A stretch of 64,000 bases of DNA. Source: Microbacterium sp. MF43 (GTDB lineage Bacteria; Actinomycetota; Actinomycetes; Actinomycetales; Microbacteriaceae). The position numbers and the translations under genes were made by a program. The stretch is taken from positions 682,001 through 746,000 of the forward strand of contig NZ_JABBDY010000001.1 of assembly GCF_012847295.1 (NCBI RefSeq). Direction: 5' to 3'. The notes below the pieces were generated by a model. It saw nothing but the letters and a program-made list of their open reading frames with translations. It was not told the DNA's origin and ran no database searches. This document shows positions 35,257-45,400 of this stretch, piece after piece. Numbering within the stretch: the stretch's first letter is position 1; each line of letters begins with the position of its first letter.

Positions 35257-38193
35257 ATGATGCAGATCACGCGACGTTCACTGCTCCAAGGCGCCGGCGC
35301 CGCCGGCCTCGGCGTCGGCCTGGCCACGGTCGCGGCGCCGGCGACGCCGGCGCGCGCGCTGGTCGCCGACGAGTATGACGATCTGCGCCAGAGGTACGTT
35401 GAGCGCATCACCGTCGGTCCCGGGTTCGACCACACCATCGCACCGTTCAGCACCGAGCTGACAGCGATCGAGTCCGCCGTTCAAGGGCTCCAGGCGACGA
35501 TGACCCCGGGCTCGACGACCGGGCTGTGGCCCGACATCCCCATCTCGAGCGGGACTCGCTCCGGCGCGGTCACGGCGGGGTATGGCCGCCTCTCGCAGAT
35601 GGCCGTCGCGTGGGCCACGCCGCACTGCTCCTTCCATCAGGACCCGGCTCTGATCGCCGACATCATCGCCGGAATCGACTGGATGCATGCGCACGCCTTC
35701 AACTCGAGCGTCACCCAGTACGGCAACTGGTGGGACTGGCGCATCGGATCGCCCGCGACGCTGTTGAACATCCTGGCGATCGCGTACCCGCACCTGACGG
35801 CGACGCAGATCTCGGAGAACCTCGCAACGATCGACGCGCACTCGCCGGACTCCCACCTCGACACTCTGCTCGCGACGAAGCAGAGCACCGGCGCCAACCG
35901 CTCCGACCTCTCGCTCATCAGGGTTCTGCACGGAGTGGTGGGAAAGTCGTCTGCGAAGATCACGACCGGCGTGAACGGATTCTCGCCCCTGTTCGCGCCC
36001 GTGCGCAGCAACGACGGCTTCTACGAGGACGGGTCGTTCGTGCAGCACGAGAAGGTCCCGTATCTCGGAAACTACGGGCATGTGCTGATCTCGGGGTTGG
36101 CAAGTGCAATGGCATTGGTGAGCGGCTCGACGTGGCAATTCGACGACCCGAAGGTGTCCTTCATCTACGACATGTTCGAGCGCGGAGTCATCCCGTTCAT
36201 GTTCAACGGTCTCGTCATGGACAATCAGTCCGGACGCCGCGTGGCGCGGGGCATCATCACCACCGACGCGCGCCCCTACGAGCAGAACGATCATCACCGC
36301 GGGCATGCCATGATCTCCGCGCTCCTGCAGCTGTCCGAGAGCGCGCCGACCGCGACGGCGGCGCGCATTCGGGCGGTCTGCAAGGGATGGCTGCAGCGCG
36401 AGTACTGGGGCCGCTACATGGAGGACCATACCCCCGGGCTCGCGAACCTCGCACGAGCGAAGGCGGTCATCGACGACTCCAGCGTCCTTCCCGAGCCGGA
36501 GCCGATCGGCAGCCGTGTCTTCGGCGCGACCGACCGAGCCGTGCACCGGCGGGCCGACTGGGCCCTGGCGATCTCGATGTGCTCATCCCGCACGACGTTC
36601 CTGACGTCGGTCAATCAGGAGAACCTCCGCGGCTGGCACGCGAACTCGGGGATGGTCTCTTGGTGGGGCAGGACATATGGGAACGGCCAGTATTCGGATG
36701 CCTTCTGGCCGACGGTCGACCCGTACCGGATGCCCGGCACCACGGTCTCGCGCAAACCCTTGGCCGACGGACAGGGCGGGTACAACCAGGCGGTCCCGAA
36801 CGCCTGGGCCGGCGGGGCGACGGACGGCACGTACGCCGTTGTGGGTCAGGACACCCGGGGCCTCGCGTCGACCTTGCGGGCCAAGAAGTCCTGGTTCTGT
36901 CTCGCCGACCAGGTCGTCTGCCTCGGGGCCGGCATCGCGTCGACGGACGGGCACAAGGTCGAAACGACGATCGACAGCCGCAATCTCGGAGCCACCGGGA
37001 GCGCCGCCCTCACGGTGGACGGGGCGGTGCAGCCGGCGACGCTTCCCACCGAGACCTCGTTCGCCGCGGCGTCGTGGGCGGCGATCCAGGGCTTCGGAGG
37101 GTACGTCTTCCCCGGAGGCGGGTCGATCCGCGCACGACGCGAGGAGCGCACCGGCGCCTGGAGCGACATCAACAAGGGCGGAGTGGCTTCCACCGACCCG
37201 ATCACCCGGCGCTACATCACGCTGTGGTTCGATCACGGCACGGATCCCACCGCCGGGGCCTACGCGTACATCCTGATGCCGGGCGCGTCACCGGCGACGA
37301 CGGCCGCTCGTGCGGCGAGCCCCACGGTCACGATCCTCGCCAACACCGCGAGCGTGCAGGCCGTCAAGGACGCCGCGACGGGTGTCACCGCAGCCAACTT
37401 CTTCGCGGCGGGCACGGCTGGGCCGATCACCGTGTCGGCGCCGTGCTCCGTGCTCATCCGCGAGTCCGGTGGCACGCTGAGCGTGAGTGTCGCCGACCCA
37501 TCGCAGAAGTCGTCCACGGTCGCGGTGACGATCGACCGTGCGGGGCTGTCGACGTTCTCGACGGCGACGTCGGCGCCCGAGATGTCGGTGACGCGGCATG
37601 ATGCGAAGATCGAGCTGGTCGCCGAGGTCGGCGCCTGCCTCGGGGCATCCCGCACCATCACCTTCGGCACCGGGACCACTCTGAGCGACCGCACCCTCGT
37701 GAACGTCGCCGCGACGGCGGATGCGACGGTGCGCGACGGATCGTATGCGACGACGAACTACGGCAGCGACGCGGACCTCGTTGTGAAGAACAGCAGCGAT
37801 GCGGGCTACAGCAGACGCGCCTATCTGAAGTTCGATGTGAGCGGCGTCACCGCGACCCCCCGCCGCGCGGTCCTGTGGGTCTATGGCAAGACCTCGGACT
37901 CCAACGGCAAGGAGGCTGTGCTCACCGCGAACCGCTGCTCGACGGACCAGTGGACCGAGACGGGCGTGAACTGGAGCACCAAGCCGCCCTTCTCGGGTGC
38001 CGTCGCCACCGCGCCGATCGGGGAGTACGAGAACTGGCTGGCGTTCGACGTGACGAACCTCGTGGTCTCCGACCACCCGGGGGACGGAGTCGTCACCATC
38101 GGGCTCTCGGGCACCGCAGGGGGCAACCTCGTCCAGCTCAACAGCCGCAGCAACGCCGCGAACAAGCCGTACCTGGAGGTGCTCACGGGCTGA
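35257..38193 (+). CDS. Secreted polysaccharide lyase family 8 enzyme with C-terminal DNRLRE-type carbohydrate-binding domain
   Basis: 978 aa from ATG 35257 after GGGGG. A Tat signal (ITRRSLLQGAGAAG) and Ala-rich cleavage site end near residue 37. The alpha/alpha-toroid catalytic domain (about 40-390) has NWWDWRIGSP and DGSFVQHEKVPYLGNYGHV, the regions with the catalytic Asn, His and Tyr of hyaluronate, chondroitin and xanthan lyases. The beta-sandwich domains follow to about 810. The final 150 residues are a DNRLRE domain (ADATVRDGSYATTNYGSDAD). It cleaves a uronic-acid polysaccharide by beta-elimination; the substrate is not determinable here. Confidence 0.92.
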   Translation: MMQITRRSLLQGAGAAGLGVGLATVAAPATPARALVADEYDDLRQRYVERITVGPGFDHTIAPFSTELTAIESAVQGLQATMTPGSTTGLWPDIPISSGTRSGAVTAGYGRLSQMAVAWATPHCSFHQDPALIADIIAGIDWMHAHAFNSSVTQYGNWWDWRIGSPATLLNILAIAYPHLTATQISENLATIDAHSPDSHLDTLLATKQSTGANRSDLSLIRVLHGVVGKSSAKITTGVNGFSPLFAPVRSNDGFYEDGSFVQHEKVPYLGNYGHVLISGLASAMALVSGSTWQFDDPKVSFIYDMFERGVIPFMFNGLVMDNQSGRRVARGIITTDARPYEQNDHHRGHAMISALLQLSESAPTATAARIRAVCKGWLQREYWGRYMEDHTPGLANLARAKAVIDDSSVLPEPEPIGSRVFGATDRAVHRRADWALAISMCSSRTTFLTSVNQENLRGWHANSGMVSWWGRTYGNGQYSDAFWPTVDPYRMPGTTVSRKPLADGQGGYNQAVPNAWAGGATDGTYAVVGQDTRGLASTLRAKKSWFCLADQVVCLGAGIASTDGHKVETTIDSRNLGATGSAALTVDGAVQPATLPTETSFAAASWAAIQGFGGYVFPGGGSIRARREERTGAWSDINKGGVASTDPITRRYITLWFDHGTDPTAGAYAYILMPGASPATTAARAASPTVTILANTASVQAVKDAATGVTAANFFAAGTAGPITVSAPCSVLIRESGGTLSVSVADPSQKSSTVAVTIDRAGLSTFSTATSAPEMSVTRHDAKIELVAEVGACLGASRTITFGTGTTLSDRTLVNVAATADATVRDGSYATTNYGSDADLVVKNSSDAGYSRRAYLKFDVSGVTATPRRAVLWVYGKTSDSNGKEAVLTANRCSTDQWTETGVNWSTKPPFSGAVATAPIGEYENWLAFDVTNLVVSDHPGDGVVTIGLSGTAGGNLVQLNSRSNAANKPYLEVLTG

Positions 38194-38214
38194 CGGGCTG
38201 CGAAGCGGGGTGCG

Positions 38215-38577
38215 TCAGTGCGCGGCCTCGTAGGCCTCGAGGACGGATGCCGGCACCCGCCCGCGCTCCGAGACCTTGTGGCCGTTCGCCTTCGCCCACT
38301 CGCGGATCGCCGCGTAGTCCTGCTGACCCGACCGGCGTCGCTTGACGCCCGACCCGGATGCAGAAGACCGGCCGCTGCCCGCGGCGCGCGACGAGACGCT
38401 GCGGCCGGCGTCGACGAAGGGGGCGAGCGCATCGCGCAATGCTGCCGCGTTGCCGGCACTCAGATCGATCTCGTAGGCGACGCCGTCGAGTGAGAAGAGA
38501 ACGGTCTCCCCTTCTCCGACTTCAAGGACTGTTCCGTCGAGATCGTCGACGAGTTGATGCACGATTCTGCGAGCCAT
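38215..38577 (-). CDS. lsr2: Lsr2 family nucleoid-associated protein
   Basis: 120 aa. The N-terminal dimerisation domain (MARRIVHQLVDDLDG, YEIDLS) is joined by a Ser/Gly-rich linker to a C-terminal DNA-binding domain (IREWAKANGHKVSERGRVP) whose RGR motif inserts into the minor groove of AT-rich DNA. Lsr2 is the actinobacterial H-NS-like silencer of horizontally acquired genes. The upstream sequence is itself AT-rich compared with neighbours, which would allow autoregulation. Confidence 0.96.
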   Translation of the reverse strand: MARRIVHQLVDDLDGTVLEVGEGETVLFSLDGVAYEIDLSAGNAAALRDALAPFVDAGRSVSSRAAGSGRSSASGSGVKRRRSGQQDYAAIREWAKANGHKVSERGRVPASVLEAYEAAH

Positions 38578-38672
38578 GAGGGCACATTACGCCGAATTCG
38601 CTTCGGCCGCGGGGTGATTTCCACGCCGGGGAAAACGAAAGGGAATTCTCGCGGCGATAACGCCGGTCGAAT

Positions 38673-39545
38673 TCAGGGCAGCAGACCCGCGCGCCGGGCT
38701 TTCGCGACCGCGGCGTGGCGGGTCGAGGCATCCAGTTTCGCCATTGCGGATTGCAGATACGACTTGACCGTTCCCTCGCGCAGCGACAATGTCGCCGCGA
38801 TCTCGGAATTCGTCGAGCCGAGTGCCGCGCACGCGAGCACGTCGATTTCGCGCGGCGAAAGTCGCACGTCCAGTTCGAGGGAGGGTTCGGTTTCGGACTG
38901 CGAAAGGGCAGCCAGGCGCTTCTCGACCCGCGCGAGCCTCTCGCGCAGCTGGGGGTCGTCGATCACTGCCGCGACGCTTCGAAGCTCCGCGTATGTCTCG
39001 CGCAGCTCCTCCCTCGCGGCAGGGGCGAGTGCGGATGCCTCGCCCGCCGGTGCCATCGACAGCCGACGCCGCACCTCCTCGCGGATCCGCAGCTCGGTCG
39101 AAAGCTCGTCGGCCACCGCGAAGGCCGGTCGCGCGACGACGTCGCCGACGGGTGATTCCGCCCACGAGCCGCAGTAGATGACGCCGCGGGCTCGCCCGGA
39201 TACCAGCACCGGGACGGCGAACAGGGTGGCGATGCCCTCGCCCAGGACGGCGCGGTCATAGTCGTGCGTGATGCTGCGGGAGGAGCGGTAGTCGAGCGCG
39301 AGGCGGGGCCGCTTCTCGACCAGAGCGCGACCGCCCAGGCCGCGAGAGGCCCGGACGATGAGGCCGTCGAGACGGCGCGTGCGGGCGCCGACGATCGAGG
39401 TCACGTGGATCGCGTCGCCCTGTTCGAGCCCGCCGAAGGCGACGGGGAAGCGAGTGCGACGCGCGAGGTCGGTCACCGCGCGAGCGAGAACCTGCTCATC
39501 GCTCTCGCTGCCGGGGGTCTGCTCAGTGGTGGTCTGGCTGCCCAC
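38673..39545 (-). CDS. GAF-LuxR family transcriptional regulator
   Basis: 290 aa from GTG 39545. A GAF-like sensor domain (about 20-165) is followed by a coiled linker and a C-terminal LuxR helix-turn-helix (LSPREIDVLACAALGSTNSE, then EGTVKSYLQSAMAKLD). There is no receiver domain, so it is not a phosphorelay regulator. It faces the DUF485-actP operon across 141 bp and is probably its regulator, responding to a small metabolite. Confidence 0.87.
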   Translation of the reverse strand: MGSQTTTEQTPGSESDEQVLARAVTDLARRTRFPVAFGGLEQGDAIHVTSIVGARTRRLDGLIVRASRGLGGRALVEKRPRLALDYRSSRSITHDYDRAVLGEGIATLFAVPVLVSGRARGVIYCGSWAESPVGDVVARPAFAVADELSTELRIREEVRRRLSMAPAGEASALAPAAREELRETYAELRSVAAVIDDPQLRERLARVEKRLAALSQSETEPSLELDVRLSPREIDVLACAALGSTNSEIAATLSLREGTVKSYLQSAMAKLDASTRHAAVAKARRAGLLP

Positions 39546-39686
39546 GCACTACCTACTTCCGGGGGTGACGGCGTCCTCGCCGATTTTCGTAGCGTCGACC
39601 CTACCACCCGGTTCGGGCGCTCGCTCCGCCGTCTCGGGATCCCCACCGGCGCAGTGATGCGCCTGTTCATGAGGCAAGGAGGCCAC

Positions 39687-40037
39687 ATGTCGGATCCTCG
39701 GATCGACACCGCCCCACCGGGCGGAATCGACTACATCGAGGTCGAGGAATCGCCCCGATTCGCAGAGCTGAAGCGCCGTCATCGGGGCTTCGTGTTCCCG
39801 ATGGCGATCGCGTTCCTCGTCTGGTACTTCGCGTACGTGCTGCTCTCGTCGTTCGCGCCGGCGTTCATGGCGCAGCGCGTCTGGGGCGACATCACCGTAG
39901 GGCTGCTGTTCGGGCTCGGACAGTTCGTCACCACCTTCGCGATCACGATGACCTACGTCTGGTACGCCAACCGGAAGCTCGACCCGATCTCGTCGGAGAT
40001 CCGCGATGAGCTCGAGCAGCGGGAGGTGTCGGCGTGA
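39687..40037 (+). CDS. DUF485 family membrane protein, ActP partner
   Basis: 116 aa with two membrane segments (FVFPMAIAFLVWYFAYVLLS and VGLLFGLGQFVTTFAITMTY). DUF485 proteins (YjcH) are encoded beside actP. The ATG at 39687 has AAGGAGG upstream at good spacing. The stop overlaps the GTG start of actP by 4 nt (GTGA), so the two are coupled. Confidence 0.93.
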   Translation: MSDPRIDTAPPGGIDYIEVEESPRFAELKRRHRGFVFPMAIAFLVWYFAYVLLSSFAPAFMAQRVWGDITVGLLFGLGQFVTTFAITMTYVWYANRKLDPISSEIRDELEQREVSA

Positions 40038-41647
40038 ACGACATCATCAGCTCCATCGAAGCGGCGGTGACCACGGTCGAGAACAACCCGATCCTCAACA
40101 TCTCGATCTTCGGCGCGTTCGTCGCGGTGACGCTGTTCATCGTGATCCGGGCAAGCCGAAACAACAAGACCGCGGCGGACTACTACGCCGCGGGTCGCTC
40201 CTTCACCGGTCCTCAGAACGGCTTCGCGATCTCGGGCGACTACCTCTCGGCGGCGTCGTTCCTCGGCATCTGCGGCGCGATCGCGATCAACGGCTACGAC
40301 GGGTTCCTCTATTCGATCGGCTTCCTCGTCGCCTGGCTCGTCGCGTTGCTGCTCGTGGCCGAGCTCATGCGCAACACGGGCAAGTTCACCATGGCCGACG
40401 TGCTGTCTTTCCGCCTGAAGGAGCGGCCGGTGCGGATGGCGGCGGCGATCACGACGCTCGCGGTGTGCTTCTTCTATCTGCTCGCGCAGATGGCGGGCGC
40501 CGGCGGCCTCGTGTCGCTGCTGCTCGGCATCACCGAGGCTGTCGGACAGTCGATCGTCGTCGCCGTCGTCGGGATCCTCATGATCGTCTACGTGCTCGTC
40601 GGCGGCATGAAGGGCACGACCTGGGTGCAGATCGTGAAGGCGTTCCTCCTCATCGGCGGCGCGCTCGTCATGACGATCTGGGTGCTGGCGATCAACGGAT
40701 TCAGCCTCAACACGCTGCTCGAGAACGCGGTGGCGGCGTCGCCGAAGGGCGAGGCGATCCTCGGACCGGGCCTGCAGTACGGAGCCAACCCTTGGGACTT
40801 CATCTCGCTGGCGATCGCGCTGGTGCTGGGCACCGCGGGTCTGCCGCACGTGCTCATGCGCTTCTACACGGTGCCGACCGCCAAGGAGGCGCGGCGCTCG
40901 GTCGTATGGGCGATCTGGCTGATCGGCCTGTTCTACCTCCTGACGCTCGTCCTCGGCTACGGTGCCGGTGCCCTCGTCGGGCCCGAGACGATCGCCGCGG
41001 CGCCCGGTGGTGTGAACTCGGCGGCACCGCTGCTCGCCCTCGCTCTCGGCGGCCCGGTCCTGCTGGGCTTCATCTCGGCGGTCGCCTTCGCGACGATCCT
41101 CGCGGTCGTCGCCGGCCTCACCATCACCGCCGCGGCATCCTTCGCGCACGACATCTACGCGAACGTCGTCAAGAAGGGCAACGTGCCGCCGGACGGCGAA
41201 GTCAAGGTCGCCCGTCGCACGGTGATCGTGATCGGCATCCTCGCGATCATCGGCGGCATCGGCGTGCAGGGCCAGAACGTGGCATTCCTCGTCGCGCTCG
41301 CCTTCGCGGTGGCCGCTTCGGCGAACCTGCCGACGATCCTGTACTCGCTGTTCTGGCGCCGGTTCACGACGCGCGGGGCGGTGTGGAGCATGTACGGCGG
41401 CCTGGCGGCCGCCGTGATCCTCATCTTCCTGTCGCCGGTGTTCTGGGGAACCGAGACCAGCGTGTTCAAGGTCGGCACCGCCATCTGGCCGCTGAACAAT
41501 CCCGGCATCGTCTCGATCCCGCTCGGGTTCTTCCTCGGCTGGCTCGGATCGGTGACGTCTCGTCGTGCTGAGGACCGTGTCAAGGCCGCCGAGATGGAGG
41601 TGCGCTCACTGACCGGCTACGGAGCCGAGAAGGCCACGCACCACTGA
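40034..41647 (+). CDS. actP: Cation/acetate symporter, SSS family
   Basis: 537 aa sodium:solute symporter with about 13 membrane segments. The N-terminal signature is AGRSFTGPQNGFAISGDYLS, and the later segment PHVLMRFYTVPTAKEARRSV is typical of ActP. It imports acetate and related short-chain acids. It starts with GTG overlapping the DUF485 stop and ends before a strong terminator. The divergent LuxR protein is the likely regulator. Confidence 0.95.
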   Translation: MNDIISSIEAAVTTVENNPILNISIFGAFVAVTLFIVIRASRNNKTAADYYAAGRSFTGPQNGFAISGDYLSAASFLGICGAIAINGYDGFLYSIGFLVAWLVALLLVAELMRNTGKFTMADVLSFRLKERPVRMAAAITTLAVCFFYLLAQMAGAGGLVSLLLGITEAVGQSIVVAVVGILMIVYVLVGGMKGTTWVQIVKAFLLIGGALVMTIWVLAINGFSLNTLLENAVAASPKGEAILGPGLQYGANPWDFISLAIALVLGTAGLPHVLMRFYTVPTAKEARRSVVWAIWLIGLFYLLTLVLGYGAGALVGPETIAAAPGGVNSAAPLLALALGGPVLLGFISAVAFATILAVVAGLTITAAASFAHDIYANVVKKGNVPPDGEVKVARRTVIVIGILAIIGGIGVQGQNVAFLVALAFAVAASANLPTILYSLFWRRFTTRGAVWSMYGGLAAAVILIFLSPVFWGTETSVFKVGTAIWPLNNPGIVSIPLGFFLGWLGSVTSRRAEDRVKAAEMEVRSLTGYGAEKATHH

Positions 41648-41675
41648 AGCAGGTTCCCGTTCCGGGGACGCAAGT

Positions 41676-41709
41676 GCACGGCCCGGGCGGAACGCCGCCC
41701 GGGCCGTGC
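41676..41709. terminator. Bidirectional terminator between actP and the MGMT-like gene
   Basis: GCACGGCCCGGGCGG (41676-41690), loop AACG, CCGCCCGGGCCGTGC (41695-41709): a perfect 15-bp stem between convergent genes. Confidence 0.85.
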
Positions 41710-41723
41710 TGCGCGCGGACGGC

Positions 41724-42248
41724 CTACTCGCCCGCGGCGCGCTCGTGATCGACGAGCCACCGCTTCACCTCCGGGCGCCCGCCGTACTCGCCGAGGGAGC
41801 CGTCGGCCCGCACGACCCGATGCACCGGCACGACGATCGAAAACGGCGTGTTCGCGCACGCCGTCCCCACGGCTCGGGCCGCTCGGGGACTGCCGGCAGC
41901 GATCGCGACTTCCCCGTAGCCGGCGGTCTCGCCGTAGGGGATCTCGCACACCGCCTCGAGCGCGGCGCGCGTGAAGCCGCGCACGAGGCGCCAGTCCAGC
42001 GGAAGATCGAAGGCGCGACGGTCGCCCTCGAAGTACTCGTCGAGCTGCGTCGCGGCGGCGTCGGCCGAGGCATCCGACTCCGCCGGAACCGGCATCGCTC
42101 GCAGCGCGAGGCCGACCCGCTCGAGCTCGGCGCCGAGCGGGCCGTCGACCGGGTGGAGCGTCACGATCCCGGCATCGGTCGTCACGATCAGCACGTCGCC
42201 GACCGGGGAGGGGTGGACGAGGAAGCGGGACGGCTGCGGCGAGGTCAT
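41724..42248 (-). CDS. Alkyltransferase-like protein: MGMT/Ogt fold with the acceptor cysteine replaced by valine
   Basis: 174 aa with both MGMT domains: an N-terminal ribonuclease-H-like part (1-about 85) and the C-terminal DNA-binding domain (IPYGETAGYGEVAIAAGSPR, ARAVGTACANTPFSIVVPVH). The active site normally reads PCHRV; here it is PVHRV with Val142 (codon GTG), so it cannot accept a methyl group. Such alkyltransferase-like proteins bind O6-alkylguanine and hand it to nucleotide excision repair. The start ATG at 42246-42248 gives a full-length protein. A point sequencing error would need two base changes from TGC or TGT, so it is unlikely. Confidence 0.85.
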   Translation of the reverse strand: MTSPQPSRFLVHPSPVGDVLIVTTDAGIVTLHPVDGPLGAELERVGLALRAMPVPAESDASADAAATQLDEYFEGDRRAFDLPLDWRLVRGFTRAALEAVCEIPYGETAGYGEVAIAAGSPRAARAVGTACANTPFSIVVPVHRVVRADGSLGEYGGRPEVKRWLVDHERAAGE

Positions 42249-42444
42249 GCGACCATCCTGGCGCGGCGCTCGCGGACCGGACCGCACGGGGCCCGAAGTG
42301 GGAGACGCGGCCCTCGGCGGTCGGCTGGGGAGGAAGCGCTGGTCAATCGGCGTGTCCCAATACCGCGAAACTCGGCCTCGCTGCAAGAGGCGCACGACAA
42401 CGGCGCTTAGTGTGGCTCGTGTGTGGCGAGCAGAAGGCAGCGTC

Positions 42445-45400
42445 GTGGCCGGCGCGAACGATGCCGTGTCCGACAGTGTCGTGACACCGGGCGATCTCGG
42501 CCTCGCCGAGCCCGGCGTCACCGTGGCGCATATCGCCGATCCGGAGCGCGAGCGACTGCGGCTGCAGTCGGGTGAGCTCGGGGGACGGTCGACGCTGCTC
42601 CACTTCACCGACAGCTACGACGACTCCATCGAGATCACCAAGGCCCACCCCGGCAGCCTGCCGCAGTTCATCACGGGCCGCTCGACGCTGCTGTCGAACC
42701 TGTTCCGCGACGAGGTGGCACTGCGCAACGCGCGGCTGGCCGCCGAACGCATCACGGCCAAGAACGTCGAGCTGCGCACCACGAGAGGACTCGAGGCCGT
42801 GCACCTGGCGGTCGGACTGGCGCAGTGGCGCATCGGGAGCCTCGACTGCAGCGCCCCGGTGCTGCTCCGTCCCCTTGCGATCCGCCGCCACCATTCCGAC
42901 TTCGAGCTCAAGCTGCACGGCTCGATCTTCGTCAACCCCGAGCTCGTGCGGGCCATGCGCACGCACTTCGGCATCGAGCTCGACGGTGCCGGGCTCGCGG
43001 CGCTGGCCCACGACGGGGGCGTGTTCAAGCCGCAGCCGGTGATCGACCACCTTCGGGCGCTCACGTCGTGGATCGAGACCTACGTCGTCAAGCCGCGTCT
43101 GCTCGTCTCGAGCTTCGCCGACGTCGGCAGCGGCATGGCCCGCGACGCGGCCGACCTCGACCACCCGGTGCTCAATGCGCTCGCCGGGCACCCCGCCGAC
43201 CGCGAGACCCTCACGCTGCGCCGCGAGGTGCCGCTGCCGGCGAGCCCGGACGAGCGCCCGCCGGCGTCGGACAATCTGCTCCTCGACGCGGACTCCGAGC
43301 AGGAGCGCGTGCTCGCGCGCATCGCGGCGGGGCAGTCCCTCGCCGTGCACACCCTTCCCGGCACGGGCGGCACCCAGACGGTGATCAACGCGGTCGGCGG
43401 GCTCGTGCGCGACGGCAAGCGCGTGCTCGTCGTCAGCGCCCGCAGTTCGACCCTCGACGGCATCCGTCATCGCCTCGCCGGGATCGGGCTGCCGGGCCTC
43501 GCCGTGTCGCCCCGGCATCTGCAGCGCGACCTCATCCGCGCGATCGGCCGCAACGAGAAGGCGGAGGCGCCGAAGGTCGCCGACATCGACGACGCCCTCG
43601 TGCGCCTGCGCGGGGTGCTGCGGGACTATCGCGGTGCCGTCACGGCCAAGCATCCGTCCCTCGACGTCTCGGTGCTCGAGATCCTGCGCGCCCTCGCGAA
43701 CCTCAACGCGCGCGACGTGCCGCCGTCGACCGCGGCGCGCTTCGACGGCCGCACGCTCGAACGGCTCGCGCACGCGCGGGGAGAGGCGGCGGCGAAGCTC
43801 GCGACCGCTGCCCGTCTGGGCGAATTCCGGTTCGGACCCGACGACTCGCCCTGGTACGGCGTGTCGTTCGCGACGACCGAAGAGGCGCGCGCTGCGCACG
43901 CCCTCGCGGGCAAGCTGCAGCGCAGCGACGTCCCCAGCCTGCTCGAACGGGGCTACGAGCTCATCGGGCAGACCCGCATGCGCCCGTTCCAGACGATCTC
44001 GGAGCTGGGCAGTTACCTGCGCCTGCTCCAGGGCATCCGGGATTCCCTCGACCGCTTCAGCCTCACCGTGTTCGAGCGTCCGCTGGGTGAGCTCATCCAG
44101 GCGCACGCGCCGCGACGGGACGCCCCGAACATGAGCGGCCCGAACCGGCGCCGCCTGCGGCGGCTGTCGCGCGAGTACGTCCGCCCGGGCGTGCACGTGC
44201 CCGACATGTACGAGGCGCTCGTGCGCATCCAGCAGCAGCGGACCGAATGGCAGAAGTACGTCGAGGCAGGCGTCACTCCCGAGGTGCCGATCGGCCTGGC
44301 CGACGTCTACGTCGCGTGGCAGCGGGTCGACGCCGAACTGGCCGAGCTCGACGCCGTCCTCGACCGGACGGGTGCGGACCGGCTGTGCACGGTGCCCGTC
44401 GCCCAGCTCGTGCGGATCCTCGCCGGGCTGGCCGCCGATTCCGACGTCTTCGACAACCTCAAGGAGCGCGCGACGCTGCGCACCGAGCTCTCCGCCCTCG
44501 GACTGGGACAGCTGCTCGCCGAGCTCTCGGTGCGCCACGTTCCCGAGGACCGGGTCGCCGACGAGCTCGAATTCGCGTGGTGGCAGTCGGCGCTCGAGCT
44601 GCTGCTGCGCACCGACCGGGCCGTCCTCGGTGCGAACACCGCCGTCGTCGACCGACTGGAGCGGGACTTCCGCCTCGTCGACGAGGCGCATGCCGCGGCA
44701 TCCGGTCCCCTTCTGGCCGCCCAGCTCGCGACGCAGTGGCGGATCGGGATCGTCGACCACGCCGACGAGGCCGACGCGCTCAAGCGCGCACTCAAGTCCG
44801 GTGCGGTCACCGCGTCCGAGTTCGTGCGCGTCGCCCCGCGGCTGGCGCGCACGCTCGCGCCGGTGTGGCTGGCGTCACCGTACGACGTGCCCGAGATCCC
44901 GGCATCGCCCGCCTTCGACGTGGTGGTGATCGCGGATGCCGCGGCTCTCTGCCTCGCTGAGGCGGCGCCTGCGTTGCGCCGGGCGCGGCAGGTCGTCGTC
45001 TTCGGCGACCCCGTGACGCAGAAGCCGACGCCGTTCCGTGTGGCGGCGGGTGTCGACGACGGGCGCGAGGCCGAGCAGCCGTTCGACACGACGAGCGTCT
45101 TCGAGCGCCTCGCCGAGCTGCTCCCCGTCGAGACCCTCACCCGCAGCTATCGCGCAGGCGGCGAGGACCTCGCCGAGCTGGTCAACGACGCGTTCTACGG
45201 GGGTGAGCTCGTCTCGCTGCCCTGGGCGGGCTCGTACCTCGGTCGCGGGAGCCTCGGCGTCGACTACGTCGAGGGCGGCACGGGCACGCCCGACCCGATC
45301 ACCGGGGCGGTCGAGAGTCCCGACGCCGAGGTCGCGCGCGTCGTCACCCTCGTCGTCGAGCACGCCGTCAACCGCGGCAGCGAGTCGCTCATGGTGGTCA

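Noticed and set aside
42343-44760. Open frame of 805 codons on the minus strand
   Set aside because: Shadow of the helicase-like gene caused by GC-rich codon usage; no recognisable motifs or start signals.
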